A stretch of 5,625 bases of DNA from an uncultured Bacilli bacterium (GCA_947628245.1 CANQZH010000080.1:1-5625); one strand, 5' to 3'. Positions 1-5,600 are shown, counted from the stretch's first letter. Notes: generated by a model from the letters alone, not told the origin. Numbers and translations are program-made.

Positions 1-1
1 A

Positions 2-577
2 TTATATTATTTTGGTTATTTAACAATAGGCGAAGATAGTTTTGGCTTAATAAAATTTAAAGTACCAAATAAAGTAATGAAAGAGGCTTATAATAATTAT
101 TTTATTGAACTGCTAAAAATAGTAAACATTCAAATAGATTCAGTTAAGATAAGAGATATAATAGAAGAAATAGTAATGGAAAATAAAATAGAGAAGTTAA
201 GTAGGTATGTGGAAGAAATATTAAAGTTAAGTGATAATCGAATTTTTATGAAATTTGATGAAAAGTATATAGAAGTAATTTATTTTTGCTTATTAATGAA
301 GAATAATTATTTTGATGTGTATACCGAATATCCCAATAAAAATGGTTATATCGATGTTTATTTAAAAAGTAAAAATGAGTTAATGAAGAAAAATATAATG
401 ATTGAATTAAAATATATTAAGAAAAAAGATTATAATGAAAAATTATTAAAAGAAAAGATTGAAGAGGGAAAAGCTCAATTGATTAAATATAGTGAAGATG
501 AAAGAATAGATAATGCTTTAAAATATCTAGTAGTTTATGTTGGTAATGATTTAAAAGTATTAGAAAATTATAATTAA
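2..577 (+). CDS. C-terminal part of AAA-ATPase-like / PD-(D/E)XK nuclease domain protein (DUF1703 type), 5' truncated by window edge
   Basis: The reading frame is open to the left edge and gives 191 residues. The ATG at 77 is probably internal, because the codons before it read LYYFGYLTI...G...FKVPNK. This resembles the linker of the gut-bacterial family that joins an AAA-ATPase-like domain (PF09820) to a DUF1703/PD-(D/E)XK nuclease-like domain (PF08011). Seen in the fragment: a Glu in TEYPNKNGYID, Asp118 of that motif, then Glu135-x-Lys137 in IELKY, which is the D...ExK core of the nuclease fold. The A-Q-L-I-K-Y segment after it is also typical of the family. The ATPase half would lie upstream. 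The true substrate of this family is not established; defence, mobile-element and paralogous-expansion roles have been considered. Ile is encoded by ATA in 13 of 22 cases, unlike the next gene, which hints at separate ancestry. Family call fairly confident; function unknown. Confidence 0.8.
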   Translation, partial: LYYFGYLTIGEDSFGLIKFKVPNKVMKEAYNNYFIELLKIVNIQIDSVKIRDIIEEIVMENKIEKLSRYVEEILKLSDNRIFMKFDEKYIEVIYFCLLMKNNYFDVYTEYPNKNGYIDVYLKSKNELMKKNIMIELKYIKKKDYNEKLLKEKIEEGKAQLIKYSEDERIDNALKYLVVYVGNDLKVLENYN

Positions 578-607
578 AAAAATATAGAAAGAACCAATTA
601 GATTGGT
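569..607 (+). promoter_or_regulatory. Possible -10 element and small leader hairpin before glyQS
   Basis: A perfect TATAAT (569-574) overlaps the end of the upstream gene, but no convincing -35 box lies 16-18 nt before it. Downstream, ACCAAT (593-598) and ATTGGT (602-607) form an exact 6-bp inverted repeat around a TAG loop. It ends three bases before the AGGAAGG of glyQS. No T-run follows, so it is not an intrinsic terminator; it could modulate ribosome access. Only about 45 nt separate the two genes, which leaves no room for a T-box leader unless one lies inside the upstream gene, where I see none. Speculative. Confidence 0.3.
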
Positions 608-610
608 ATG

Positions 611-617
611 AGGAAGG
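611..617 (+). promoter_or_regulatory. Ribosome binding site that decides the glyQS start (623)
   Basis: AGGAAGG lies 5 nt before the ATG at 623. The more upstream in-frame ATG at 608 has no Shine-Dalgarno match in front of it, and this site would fall inside its coding region. Confidence 0.8.
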
Positions 618-622
618 TTATT

Positions 623-1996
623 ATGAAATTAAGTATGGAACAAATGGTTAATTATTGTAAACAATATGGTTTTATTTTTCAGGGAAGTGAAATATATGGA
701 GGTTTATCTAATACTTGGGATTATGGTCCTTTAGGTCGCGAGTTAAAAGAAAATATTCGTCGAGCTTGGTGGAAAAAGTTTATTCAAGAAAATCCTTATA
801 ATTATGGACTTGATTCAGCTATTTTGATGAATCCTTTAGTATGGGTAGCATCTGGTCACGTTGCATCTTTTGCTGATCCTTTAATTGATTGCAGGAAATG
901 TAAAACAAGACATCGAGCTGATAAATTAATTGAAGATTTTACTAAGGGTAAGGAAACTGGTGATGGTTGGTCTAATGAAAAATTAGAACAATATATTGCT
1001 GATAATAATATTAAATGTCCTAATTGTGGAAGTCTAGATTTTACACCTATAAGAAAATTTAATTTGCTTTTTGAAACTCATCAAGGAGTTACGGAAGAAG
1101 CTAAAAGCAAAGTTTATTTAAGAGGAGAAACTGCTCAAGGAATATTTGTTAATTTTTTAAATGTTCAAAGAACAATGCGAGCTAAAGTTCCATTTGGAAT
1201 TGGTCAAACTGGTAAGTCTTTTCGAAATGAAATAACTCCTGGTAATTTTATTTTCCGTACAAGAGAATTTGAACAAATGGAATTAGAGTTTTTTTGTAAA
1301 CCAGGAACTGATTTAGAATGGTTTGGTTTTTGGAAAAGTTTTTGTTTAGATTTTTTAAAAGATTTAGGAATTGATAAAGAAAATTTAAGATACCGAGATC
1401 ACGTTAAAGAAGAACTAGCTTTTTATAGTAAAGCGACAACGGATATTGAATATTTATTTCCAATGGGTTGGGGTGAGCTTTGGGGTATTGCAGATCGAAC
1501 TGATTATGATTTATCTGTTCACGAGTCTCATTCTAAACAAGAATTAAAATATTTAGATCCTGAAACTAATGAACGTTATCTACCTTATGTTATTGAACCA
1601 TCTGTTGGCTTAGACCGTTTATTATTGGCTATTTTATGTGATTCATATCATCAAGAATTATTAGATAATGATGAAAGATTAGTCTTAAAGATTCATCCTT
1701 ATTTAGCCCCTTATAAAGTAACTATTTTACCATTAATTAAGAAAGTTCATTCTAATAAAGCTAGGGAAATATATGGTGATTTAGCTAAAGATTTCAATTG
1801 TTGTTATGATGATGCCGGAAGTATTGGTAAACGTTATCGTAGAAGTGATGCTATTGGAACACCTTTTGCTATTACTATTGATGATGATACTTTAAATAAT
1901 AATACAGTTACTTTAAGAAATAGAGATACAATGGAACAAATAACTATTAAATTAGAAGATTTAAAACTTTACATTAAGAAGTATATTGATTTTTAA
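623..1996 (+). CDS. glyQS: Glycine--tRNA ligase, single-chain dimeric class II type
   Basis: This enzyme charges tRNA-Gly with glycine in the cytoplasm, using ATP. The 457-residue product has the usual length of the bacterial homodimeric form, not the alpha2beta2 form. Numbering from the 623 start: the family signature GFIFQGSEIYGG and WDYGPLG near the N-terminus; two CxxC pairs (Cys90/93 in CRKC, Cys132/135 in CPNC) that probably hold zinc in the insertion domain; RGETAQGIF (167-175); class II motif 2 with FRNEI (200-204) followed by FRTREFEQMELEFF; motif 3 with GLDRLLL (329-335); and an anticodon-binding domain from about residue 360 (LAPYKVTILPL). All expected catalytic blocks are present, with no frameshift. 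The start at 623 is preferred over 608 because AGGAAGG sits 5 nt upstream and homologues begin shortly before this motif. Ile is mainly ATT here. No T-box leader is visible, although low-GC Firmicutes often control this gene that way. Confidence 0.97.
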   Translation: MKLSMEQMVNYCKQYGFIFQGSEIYGGLSNTWDYGPLGRELKENIRRAWWKKFIQENPYNYGLDSAILMNPLVWVASGHVASFADPLIDCRKCKTRHRADKLIEDFTKGKETGDGWSNEKLEQYIADNNIKCPNCGSLDFTPIRKFNLLFETHQGVTEEAKSKVYLRGETAQGIFVNFLNVQRTMRAKVPFGIGQTGKSFRNEITPGNFIFRTREFEQMELEFFCKPGTDLEWFGFWKSFCLDFLKDLGIDKENLRYRDHVKEELAFYSKATTDIEYLFPMGWGELWGIADRTDYDLSVHESHSKQELKYLDPETNERYLPYVIEPSVGLDRLLLAILCDSYHQELLDNDERLVLKIHPYLAPYKVTILPLIKKVHSNKAREIYGDLAKDFNCCYDDAGSIGKRYRRSDAIGTPFAITIDDDTLNNNTVTLRNRDTMEQITIKLEDLKLYIKKYIDF

Positions 1997-2002
1997 AATT
2001 TA

Positions 2003-2031
2003 TTGAAATGTATTAGGATATTTGTTAAAAT
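2003..2031 (+). promoter_or_regulatory. Sigma-A-type promoter for the tasA-like / pfkB / smr unit
   Basis: TTGAAA (2003-2008), a 17-nt spacer and TAAAAT (2026-2031) each match consensus at five of six positions. A TG at 2023-2024 gives an extended -10 (TGTTAAAAT). Initiation would be near 2038, about 40 nt before the ATG at 2079. It starts right after the glyQS stop, so the downstream genes probably form their own transcription unit. I see no terminator between glyQS and this promoter, so read-through from glyQS is also possible. Confidence 0.7.
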
Positions 2032-2078
2032 ATTTATTAGAAAGGATATAGTGATTTTATAATGGATGGTGATTGAAT

Positions 2079-2657
2079 ATGGATGAAAAAAAGTTAAATA
2101 GAAATATGTATTTTACCCTTATTTGTTCGTTAATTATTTTAATTGCGATTGCTTTTAGTGGAACTTATTCATTTTTTGTAGCAACAATAAAAGATTCTGG
2201 GGATGATCGTTCAACTAGCTTGCAAGCTGGTAGTATAGCAAGTTTAACTATTACAGGTGATAGTGAAGTACCAGCTATTACTGATATGATACCAGAAGAT
2301 CGTTATACAAGAACTTTTACAATTACAAATAGTAGTGAGTTTGATGCTAAAAATGTTACTTTGGTTTGGAAAAATGTTGTTAATGAGTTTGTTAATAAAG
2401 ATGATTTAATTATTATTTTAAAAAATACGACAACAAATGAAGAATTAATTAAAGAATCATCTAAAACTCCTTTTCCAAGTAGTGATGATGAAGTATTAAT
2501 TTCTGGAATTAATATAGGTGGTAGTAGTTCTAATGATTTTGAATTAACTATTTATTATGTAAATGATCCTATTAATAATCAAATGATTGATGTTGATGGT
2601 AATCCTATTGATATGGGTCGAGCTTTTGGCGGCGAGATTGAAATATTACAAGAATAG
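2079..2657 (+). CDS. Small exported protein with SipW-dependent-type signal peptide (TasA/CalY-like)
   Basis: This 192-residue protein has a short charged N-terminus (MDEKKLNRN), one hydrophobic segment (about residues 9-28, LICSLIILIAIAFSG), and then GTYSFF. That 'G-T-Y-[AS]-[FY]-F' pattern at the end of the signal segment is characteristic of SipW-dependent signal peptides of TasA/CalY fibre and spore-coat-type proteins. The rest is beta-rich and Ser/Thr/Asn/Asp-rich, with no cysteine after the signal region, as expected of a secreted Ig-like or fibre-like domain (for example FTITNSSEFDAKNVTLVWKN). Start choice: GGTGAT (2068-2073) lies about 6 nt before ATG 2079, while the in-frame TTG at 2073 overlaps that site. 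No SipW-type signal peptidase is in the window. It is the first gene after a good promoter, 12 nt before the kinase gene. Export is well supported; a fibre or matrix role is inference. Confidence 0.72.
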   Translation: MDEKKLNRNMYFTLICSLIILIAIAFSGTYSFFVATIKDSGDDRSTSLQAGSIASLTITGDSEVPAITDMIPEDRYTRTFTITNSSEFDAKNVTLVWKNVVNEFVNKDDLIIILKNTTTNEELIKESSKTPFPSSDDEVLISGINIGGSSSNDFELTIYYVNDPINNQMIDVDGNPIDMGRAFGGEIEILQE

Positions 2658-2664
2658 AAAGGTG
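2658..2664 (+). promoter_or_regulatory. Ribosome binding site of the PfkB-family kinase
   Basis: AAAGGTGA-type Shine-Dalgarno sequence, 5 nt before the ATG at 2670 and overlapping the end region of the preceding gene, consistent with tightly packed operon translation. Confidence 0.75.
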
Positions 2665-2669
2665 AAAAT

Positions 2670-3722
2670 ATGAATGCGATTAGTGTTGGTAAAATTGCTT
2701 ATGATATAACTATTCCTGTTGATAGTTATCCTGAAGAAAATAGTAAAATTTTATTAAAAGAGAGAATGGAATATAGTGGAGGTCCAGCTTGTAATGTAGC
2801 TCTTTTATTAAATAAGTGGAATTGTGAAACTTATTTTTCTGGAGTAATTGGTTACGATGATTATGGAACAGCCATAAAAAAAGAGTTAGAAGATGAAAAC
2901 ATTCATACTAATTATTTAGAAACTAATTATGAAAAGAAAACTACTACTAATATTATTTTAGTTAATAAATCTTCTACAACAAGAACCATTTTAGCTGTTG
3001 AACCAGAAGTAAATCATATTAAGAAAAATGATTATCAAGAAAATTTTGAAATTATTTATTCAGATGGATATGAATATTCAGCTACGACAGCCTTATTAAA
3101 TCAAAATCCAACGTCTATTTCTTTATTGGGAGCTAGTCTTAATAATGGTAGTGATGAAAAAGAAATACTAGCACTTGCTAAAAGTGTTAAATATATTACT
3201 TTTTCCATAGATTTTGCTGAAAAACAAACTAAATTAAAAGCTGATTTTAATAATCCTCAAACTTTATTAAATATTTATAAAGAATTAAAAACTAAGTTTC
3301 CGAATGCTAATATAATTGTTACTTTAAAAAATATGGGGGCTATGTATCAAATTAATAATGAAGTTAAGGTTATGCCTACGATATCAGTTACTGAAGTTGA
3401 TCGAACTGGTTCTGGTGATATTTTTGATGGAGCTTTATTATATAGTTTATGGAAAAAATATGATATAGAAAAAGCTTTAAGAGTTGCTAATATTGCCGCT
3501 GGTTTGTCAACTACTAAATATGGAGTTAAAAATTCTATTCCATTACTTTCAGAAGTAATTAATTATTATGAACAAAGATTTGGACCTTTAGAAGAAGTTA
3601 CACAAACAACTGAAAATCCTCAAAACTCACCAATAGATGCAAATCAAAATCCAGCTCCTCAAACAGTTCCTAGTGAAGCACCAGCTCCTACAGAACCAAA
3701 TCAAACAGGACAAAATTCTTAA
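2670..3722 (+). CDS. PfkB/ribokinase-family carbohydrate kinase with Pro/Gln/Asn/Thr-rich C-terminal tail
   Basis: This 350-residue protein is a predicted ATP-dependent sugar or nucleoside kinase of the cytoplasm. Family signatures: N-terminal strand with Gly7 and Asp12 (ISVGKIAYDI); the GG-x3-N substrate-loop motif at 37-42 (SGGPACNVALLL); a TLKNMGAM segment (218-225) corresponding to the family's VTLGxxG; and the C-terminal signature DRTGSGDIFDGAL (244-256), in which Asp250 is the expected catalytic base and GSG the anion hole (GAG is commoner). The fold should end near residue 305. What follows (about 306-350) is a low-complexity tail rich in Pro, Gln, Asn, Thr, Ala and Glu, with PAPQTVP and PAPTEP repeats and no predicted fold, which is unusual for the family. 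The substrate cannot be named: ribokinase, fructokinase, adenosine or pseudouridine kinase-like are all possible. It follows the exported-protein gene by 12 nt, and its TAA overlaps the smr ATG. Confidence 0.88.
   Translation: MNAISVGKIAYDITIPVDSYPEENSKILLKERMEYSGGPACNVALLLNKWNCETYFSGVIGYDDYGTAIKKELEDENIHTNYLETNYEKKTTTNIILVNKSSTTRTILAVEPEVNHIKKNDYQENFEIIYSDGYEYSATTALLNQNPTSISLLGASLNNGSDEKEILALAKSVKYITFSIDFAEKQTKLKADFNNPQTLLNIYKELKTKFPNANIIVTLKNMGAMYQINNEVKVMPTISVTEVDRTGSGDIFDGALLYSLWKKYDIEKALRVANIAAGLSTTKYGVKNSIPLLSEVINYYEQRFGPLEEVTQTTENPQNSPIDANQNPAPQTVPSEAPAPTEPNQTGQNS
3640..3710 (+). repeat. Low-complexity C-rich segment encoding the kinase tail, with short direct repeats
   Basis: The coding strand here is enriched in C and A (CCA, CCT, CAA, ACA codons), unlike the T/G-rich sense strand of the same gene. 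CCAGCTCCT occurs at 3651-3659 and again at 3681-3689, and AAATCAAA recurs at either end. This fits a tail expanded by imperfect repetition. It stays in frame with the kinase and runs to its stop codon. Confidence 0.55.
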
Positions 3723-3991
3723 TGTTTATTTTAAATCGTTATCCTAAACTTGATTTACACGGTGAATATGCTGTTACAGCTTATAGTGTTGTTCATTCTT
3801 TTTTAATAGATAATCTTAAATTAAAAAATAGATATGTTATTTTAATTCACGGCAAAGGTACAGGAAAATTAAAAAGAGAAGTAGAAAAAATTTTAAAAAA
3901 AGAAAAATTTGTTAAAAGTTTTGCCTTAGATAATAATAATTTAGGTCAAACAATTGTTGAATTAGATTTAGATTTTAATTTTAAAAATTAA
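3722..3991 (+). CDS. Stand-alone Smr (small MutS-related) domain protein
   Basis: This 89-residue protein is little more than one Smr domain. LDLHG (10-14) is the conserved N-terminal motif, LIHGKGTGKL (41-50) is the glycine-rich HGxG core, and LGQTIVEL (74-81) is the closing GxTxVxL strand. Smr domains occur at the C-terminus of MutS2 and alone. They are associated with DNA nicking or binding and, in several systems, with RNA cleavage during ribosome-collision rescue. Which applies here cannot be decided. The ATG overlaps the kinase TAA by one base (TAATG), and the nearest Shine-Dalgarno-like AGGA (3707-3710) is 11 nt upstream. Translation is therefore probably coupled to that of the kinase. 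The N-terminus is very short, with no MutS2 ATPase or coiled-coil region before it. Lys/Asn-rich, no sign of damage. Confidence 0.9.
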   Translation: MFILNRYPKLDLHGEYAVTAYSVVHSFLIDNLKLKNRYVILIHGKGTGKLKREVEKILKKEKFVKSFALDNNNLGQTIVELDLDFNFKN

Positions 3992-4010
3992 AGTCTTTTT
4001 TTAATTTTTA
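3982..4010 (+). terminator. AT-only hairpin after smr (weak terminator candidate)
   Basis: TAAAAATTAAA (3982-3992) and TTTAATTTTTA (4000-4010) form an exact 11-bp inverted repeat around a GTCTTTT loop. The stem has no G-C pair, and the T-run is inside the loop and stem, not after them. It would be a poor intrinsic terminator, and the oxidoreductase gene may be co-transcribed. Such repeats also arise by chance in DNA this AT-rich. Confidence 0.35.
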
Positions 4011-4019
4011 TGATACAAT
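4009..4019 (+). promoter_or_regulatory. Extended -10 promoter element before the FAD oxidoreductase gene
   Basis: TATGATACAAT contains TG-n-TACAAT (4011-4019), a good extended -10. No clear -35 hexamer lies 16-18 nt upstream (that position falls in the smr end and hairpin). Initiation would be near 4026, giving a leader of about 17 nt to ATG 4043, which just leaves room for the GGAG at 4030-4033. A start at 4028 would be nearly leaderless. Confidence 0.45.
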
Positions 4020-4029
4020 TAAGATGAAT

Positions 4030-4033
4030 GGAG
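4030..4033 (+). promoter_or_regulatory. Ribosome binding site that favours ATG 4043 for the oxidoreductase
   Basis: GGAG is 9 nt before ATG 4043. The earlier in-frame ATG at 4028 overlaps this GGAG and has no Shine-Dalgarno sequence of its own. Confidence 0.6.
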
Positions 4034-4042
4034 AATGTATAT

Positions 4043-5425
4043 ATGTACGATGTTGTAATAGTTGGTGCAGGACCAGCTGGTTTATTTACGGCTTATGAAT
4101 TAATTGAAAATAAACCTAATTTAAAAGTCTTATTATTAGATAAAGGAAGATTTGCGGATAAAAGAGTTTGTCCAATGAATAAAACTAAAATATGTTCAAA
4201 TTGTAATCCTTGTCAAATCTTATCCGGTTTTGGAGGAGCAGGAACTTTTTCTGATGGTAAATTAAATTTTATTCCTAAACTTGGTAAAACTGATCTTTTT
4301 AAATATTTACCAATTAATGAAGCTTATTCTATAATTGACGATACGGAAAGAATATTTAATAAATTTAAAATGGATTCAAAAGTATATCCTACTAATATGG
4401 ATGAAACTAAAAAAATTGAAGAAAAAATTGCTAGAGTTGGAGCTAATTTATTAGTAATTAAACAAAAACATTTAGGAAGTGATAAATTACCTAATTATAT
4501 TAATGAATTTACTAAATATTTAGCTAGTAAAAATGTTGTTTTAAAAGATAGTACGGAAGTTTTAGATATTGTTTTACAAAAAGATAAAACTTTTAAAGTA
4601 ATTTTTAATAATAAAGAAGAAGTAGAAGCTAAATTTGTTGTTGTTGCACCTGGTAGAACTGGAGCTAAATGGGTTCAAAATTATGCCGAAAAAAATAATA
4701 TACCTTATGTTTCTAAAAGTATTGAAATAGGAGTTAGAGTAGAAGTTAGAAAAGAAATTCTTGATCCTATAACTGATGTTATATATGATCCAACAATATT
4801 TATTAAAACTCCAACTTATAATGATGAAATAAGAACTTTTTGTACTAATCCTGGCGGTTTTGTGGCTAAAGAAAATTATAATGGTTATATCTGTGTTAAT
4901 GGGCATGCCTTAAAAGATGTTAAATCAAAAAATTCCAATTTTGCTTTTATTTCTAAAGTTAATTTAACTGAACCAATTACTAATACTAGAGAATATGGGG
5001 AAAGTATTGCAAAAATTGCTAATACTTTAGGTGATGGTAAACCAATTTTACAAAGTTTGCAAGATTTAAAAAGAGGAAGAAGAAGTACAATGTCCCGTAT
5101 TAATAAAGGCTTTATCGAACCAACCTTAAAAGATGTTGTAGCTGGGGATTTAGCTTTAGTTTTACCACATCGTATTTTAAAAAATATTTTAGAAGGTTTA
5201 GAAATTTTAGATAAAATAATTCCAGGAGTTAATAATGGAGAAACTTTATTATACGGTCCTGAAATAAAATTTTTTAGTAATGAAATTGAAACTAATAATA
5301 ATATGAAAGTTGCTAATGAAAATATTTATTTTGTAGGTGATGGAGCTGGAAAAGCTGGAAATATTGTTAGTGCTGCAGCAACTGGTTTAATTGCGGCGCG
5401 AGATATTTTAAAAAATATTAAGTAA
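4043..5425 (+). CDS. NAD(P)/FAD-dependent oxidoreductase, COG2509-type uncharacterised dehydrogenase
   Basis: This 460-residue protein starts directly with a Rossmann FAD-binding motif, MYDVVIVGAGPAG (GxGxxG at 8-13), with an acidic residue ending the second strand (LLLDKG). It ends with a second dinucleotide-site motif, FVGDGAGKAGNIVSAAATG (GDGAGKAG at 432-439), which closes over FAD. Between them are VVVAPGRTG (a typical ATG/APG motif) and IEIGVRVE. A cysteine cluster, Cys43-Pro and Cys51-x2-Cys54-x2-Cys57, precedes SGFGGAGTFSDGKL. From memory, this arrangement is shared by the COG2509 family, which has no established reaction; metal, Fe-S or redox-active thiol roles are possible. Predicted soluble: no signal peptide or membrane helix. 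The length is usual for the family and the frame is intact. The start at 4043 (MYDVV) is preferred over 4028 because of GGAG at 4030-4033 and the usual family N-terminus. Terminated downstream by the hairpin at 5525-5551. Confidence 0.88.
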   Translation: MYDVVIVGAGPAGLFTAYELIENKPNLKVLLLDKGRFADKRVCPMNKTKICSNCNPCQILSGFGGAGTFSDGKLNFIPKLGKTDLFKYLPINEAYSIIDDTERIFNKFKMDSKVYPTNMDETKKIEEKIARVGANLLVIKQKHLGSDKLPNYINEFTKYLASKNVVLKDSTEVLDIVLQKDKTFKVIFNNKEEVEAKFVVVAPGRTGAKWVQNYAEKNNIPYVSKSIEIGVRVEVRKEILDPITDVIYDPTIFIKTPTYNDEIRTFCTNPGGFVAKENYNGYICVNGHALKDVKSKNSNFAFISKVNLTEPITNTREYGESIAKIANTLGDGKPILQSLQDLKRGRRSTMSRINKGFIEPTLKDVVAGDLALVLPHRILKNILEGLEILDKIIPGVNNGETLLYGPEIKFFSNEIETNNNMKVANENIYFVGDGAGKAGNIVSAAATGLIAARDILKNIK

Positions 5426-5444
5426 AATTCATAGTTTTATGATT

Positions 5445-5471
5445 TTTAAATTTTATGGCATAAAATCTAAA
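5445..5471. repeat. 27-nt near-perfect palindrome in the intergenic region
   Basis: The sequence is symmetrical around G5458: 12 of 13 positions pair, with ATTTTATG (5450-5457) against CATAAAAT (5459-5466) exact, one A/C mismatch, and four more pairs outside. As RNA it gives an 11-position stem with a TGGCA loop, but no T-run follows. It could be a protein-binding operator or a 3'-UTR stabiliser. Function unassigned. Confidence 0.5.
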
Positions 5472-5472
5472 T

Positions 5473-5508
5473 TACAAATTAAATAATTTTTGGTTACTAT
5501 AATTTGTA
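5473..5508. repeat. Second inverted repeat, TACAAATTA / TAATTTGTA
   Basis: TACAAATTA (5473-5481) and TAATTTGTA (5500-5508) are exact 9-bp complements with an 18-nt loop. The right arm contains most of a TATAAT hexamer (5498-5503). In addition, AAATCTA (5463-5469) complements TAGATTT (5507-5513), so this fold would compete with the palindrome centred at 5458. No -35 box fits the TATAAT well, so I do not call a promoter. Confidence 0.4.
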
Positions 5509-5524
5509 GATTTATTAATTGTGT

Positions 5525-5551
5525 AAAAGAAGTGTCAAAAACTTCTTTTTT
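5525..5551 (+). terminator. Intrinsic terminator
   Basis: AAAAGAAGT (5525-5533) and ACTTCTTTT (5541-5549) form an exact 9-bp stem with a GTCAAAA loop, and the T-run extends to 5551. It most likely ends transcription from the oxidoreductase gene. It lies only three bases before the next promoter's -35 box, so it insulates that promoter from read-through. Confidence 0.8.
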
Positions 5552-5554
5552 AGC

Positions 5555-5587
5555 TTGACAAATTGGGGGGGGGGGGTATGTTATGAT
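5555..5587 (+). promoter_or_regulatory. Putative phase-variable promoter with a poly-G spacer
   Basis: A perfect -35 box TTGACA (5555-5560) is followed by AATT, 12 consecutive G (5565-5576), and two overlapping -10 candidates. TATGTT (5577-5582) has a 16-nt spacer; TATGAT (5582-5587), preceded by TG at 5579-5580 as an extended -10, has a 21-nt spacer. The better hexamer is four bases too far from the -35 box. Loss of four G would give the optimal 17, and gain of one G would give TATGTT a spacing of 17. Gain or loss of G by strand slippage should therefore change promoter strength. The position just after a terminator and before a strong ribosome binding site supports a real promoter. Confidence 0.78.
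5565..5576 (+). repeat. Homopolymeric G tract, 12 bases
   Basis: This is the only long G run in a window that otherwise hardly contains GGGG. It lies in the spacer of the promoter at 5555-5587, and such tracts are hypermutable through slipped-strand mispairing. The exact length may also be affected by sequencing or assembly error or by a mixed population. Confidence 0.95.
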
Positions 5588-5600
5588 TAAATTATCATAG

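Noticed and set aside
2018..2033. ATATTT/AAATAT inverted repeat over the -10 box as an operator
   Set aside because: Six AT-only pairs are expected by chance in this composition.
2058..2063. Perfect TATAAT just before the tasA-like gene
   Set aside because: No -35-like hexamer lies 16-18 nt upstream, and initiation there would leave almost no room for the ribosome binding site at 2068-2073. The promoter at 2003-2031 explains the gene better.
2073..2075. TTG start for the exported protein
   Set aside because: It abuts and overlaps the GGTGAT ribosome binding site, leaving no spacing. ATG 2079 is placed correctly.
4574..4906. 110-codon open frame on the minus strand
   Set aside because: It lies wholly inside the well-supported oxidoreductase gene, is dominated by Ile/Phe/Ser/Asn/Tyr as expected from the complement of AT-rich coding sequence, and shows no motif. 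Antisense shadow.
5498..5503. TATAAT in the intergenic region as a promoter for a small RNA
   Set aside because: The nearest -35-like sequence (TTACAA, 5472-5477) is 20 nt away, and transcription would reach the terminator within about 40 nt. Kept only as part of the inverted-repeat description.
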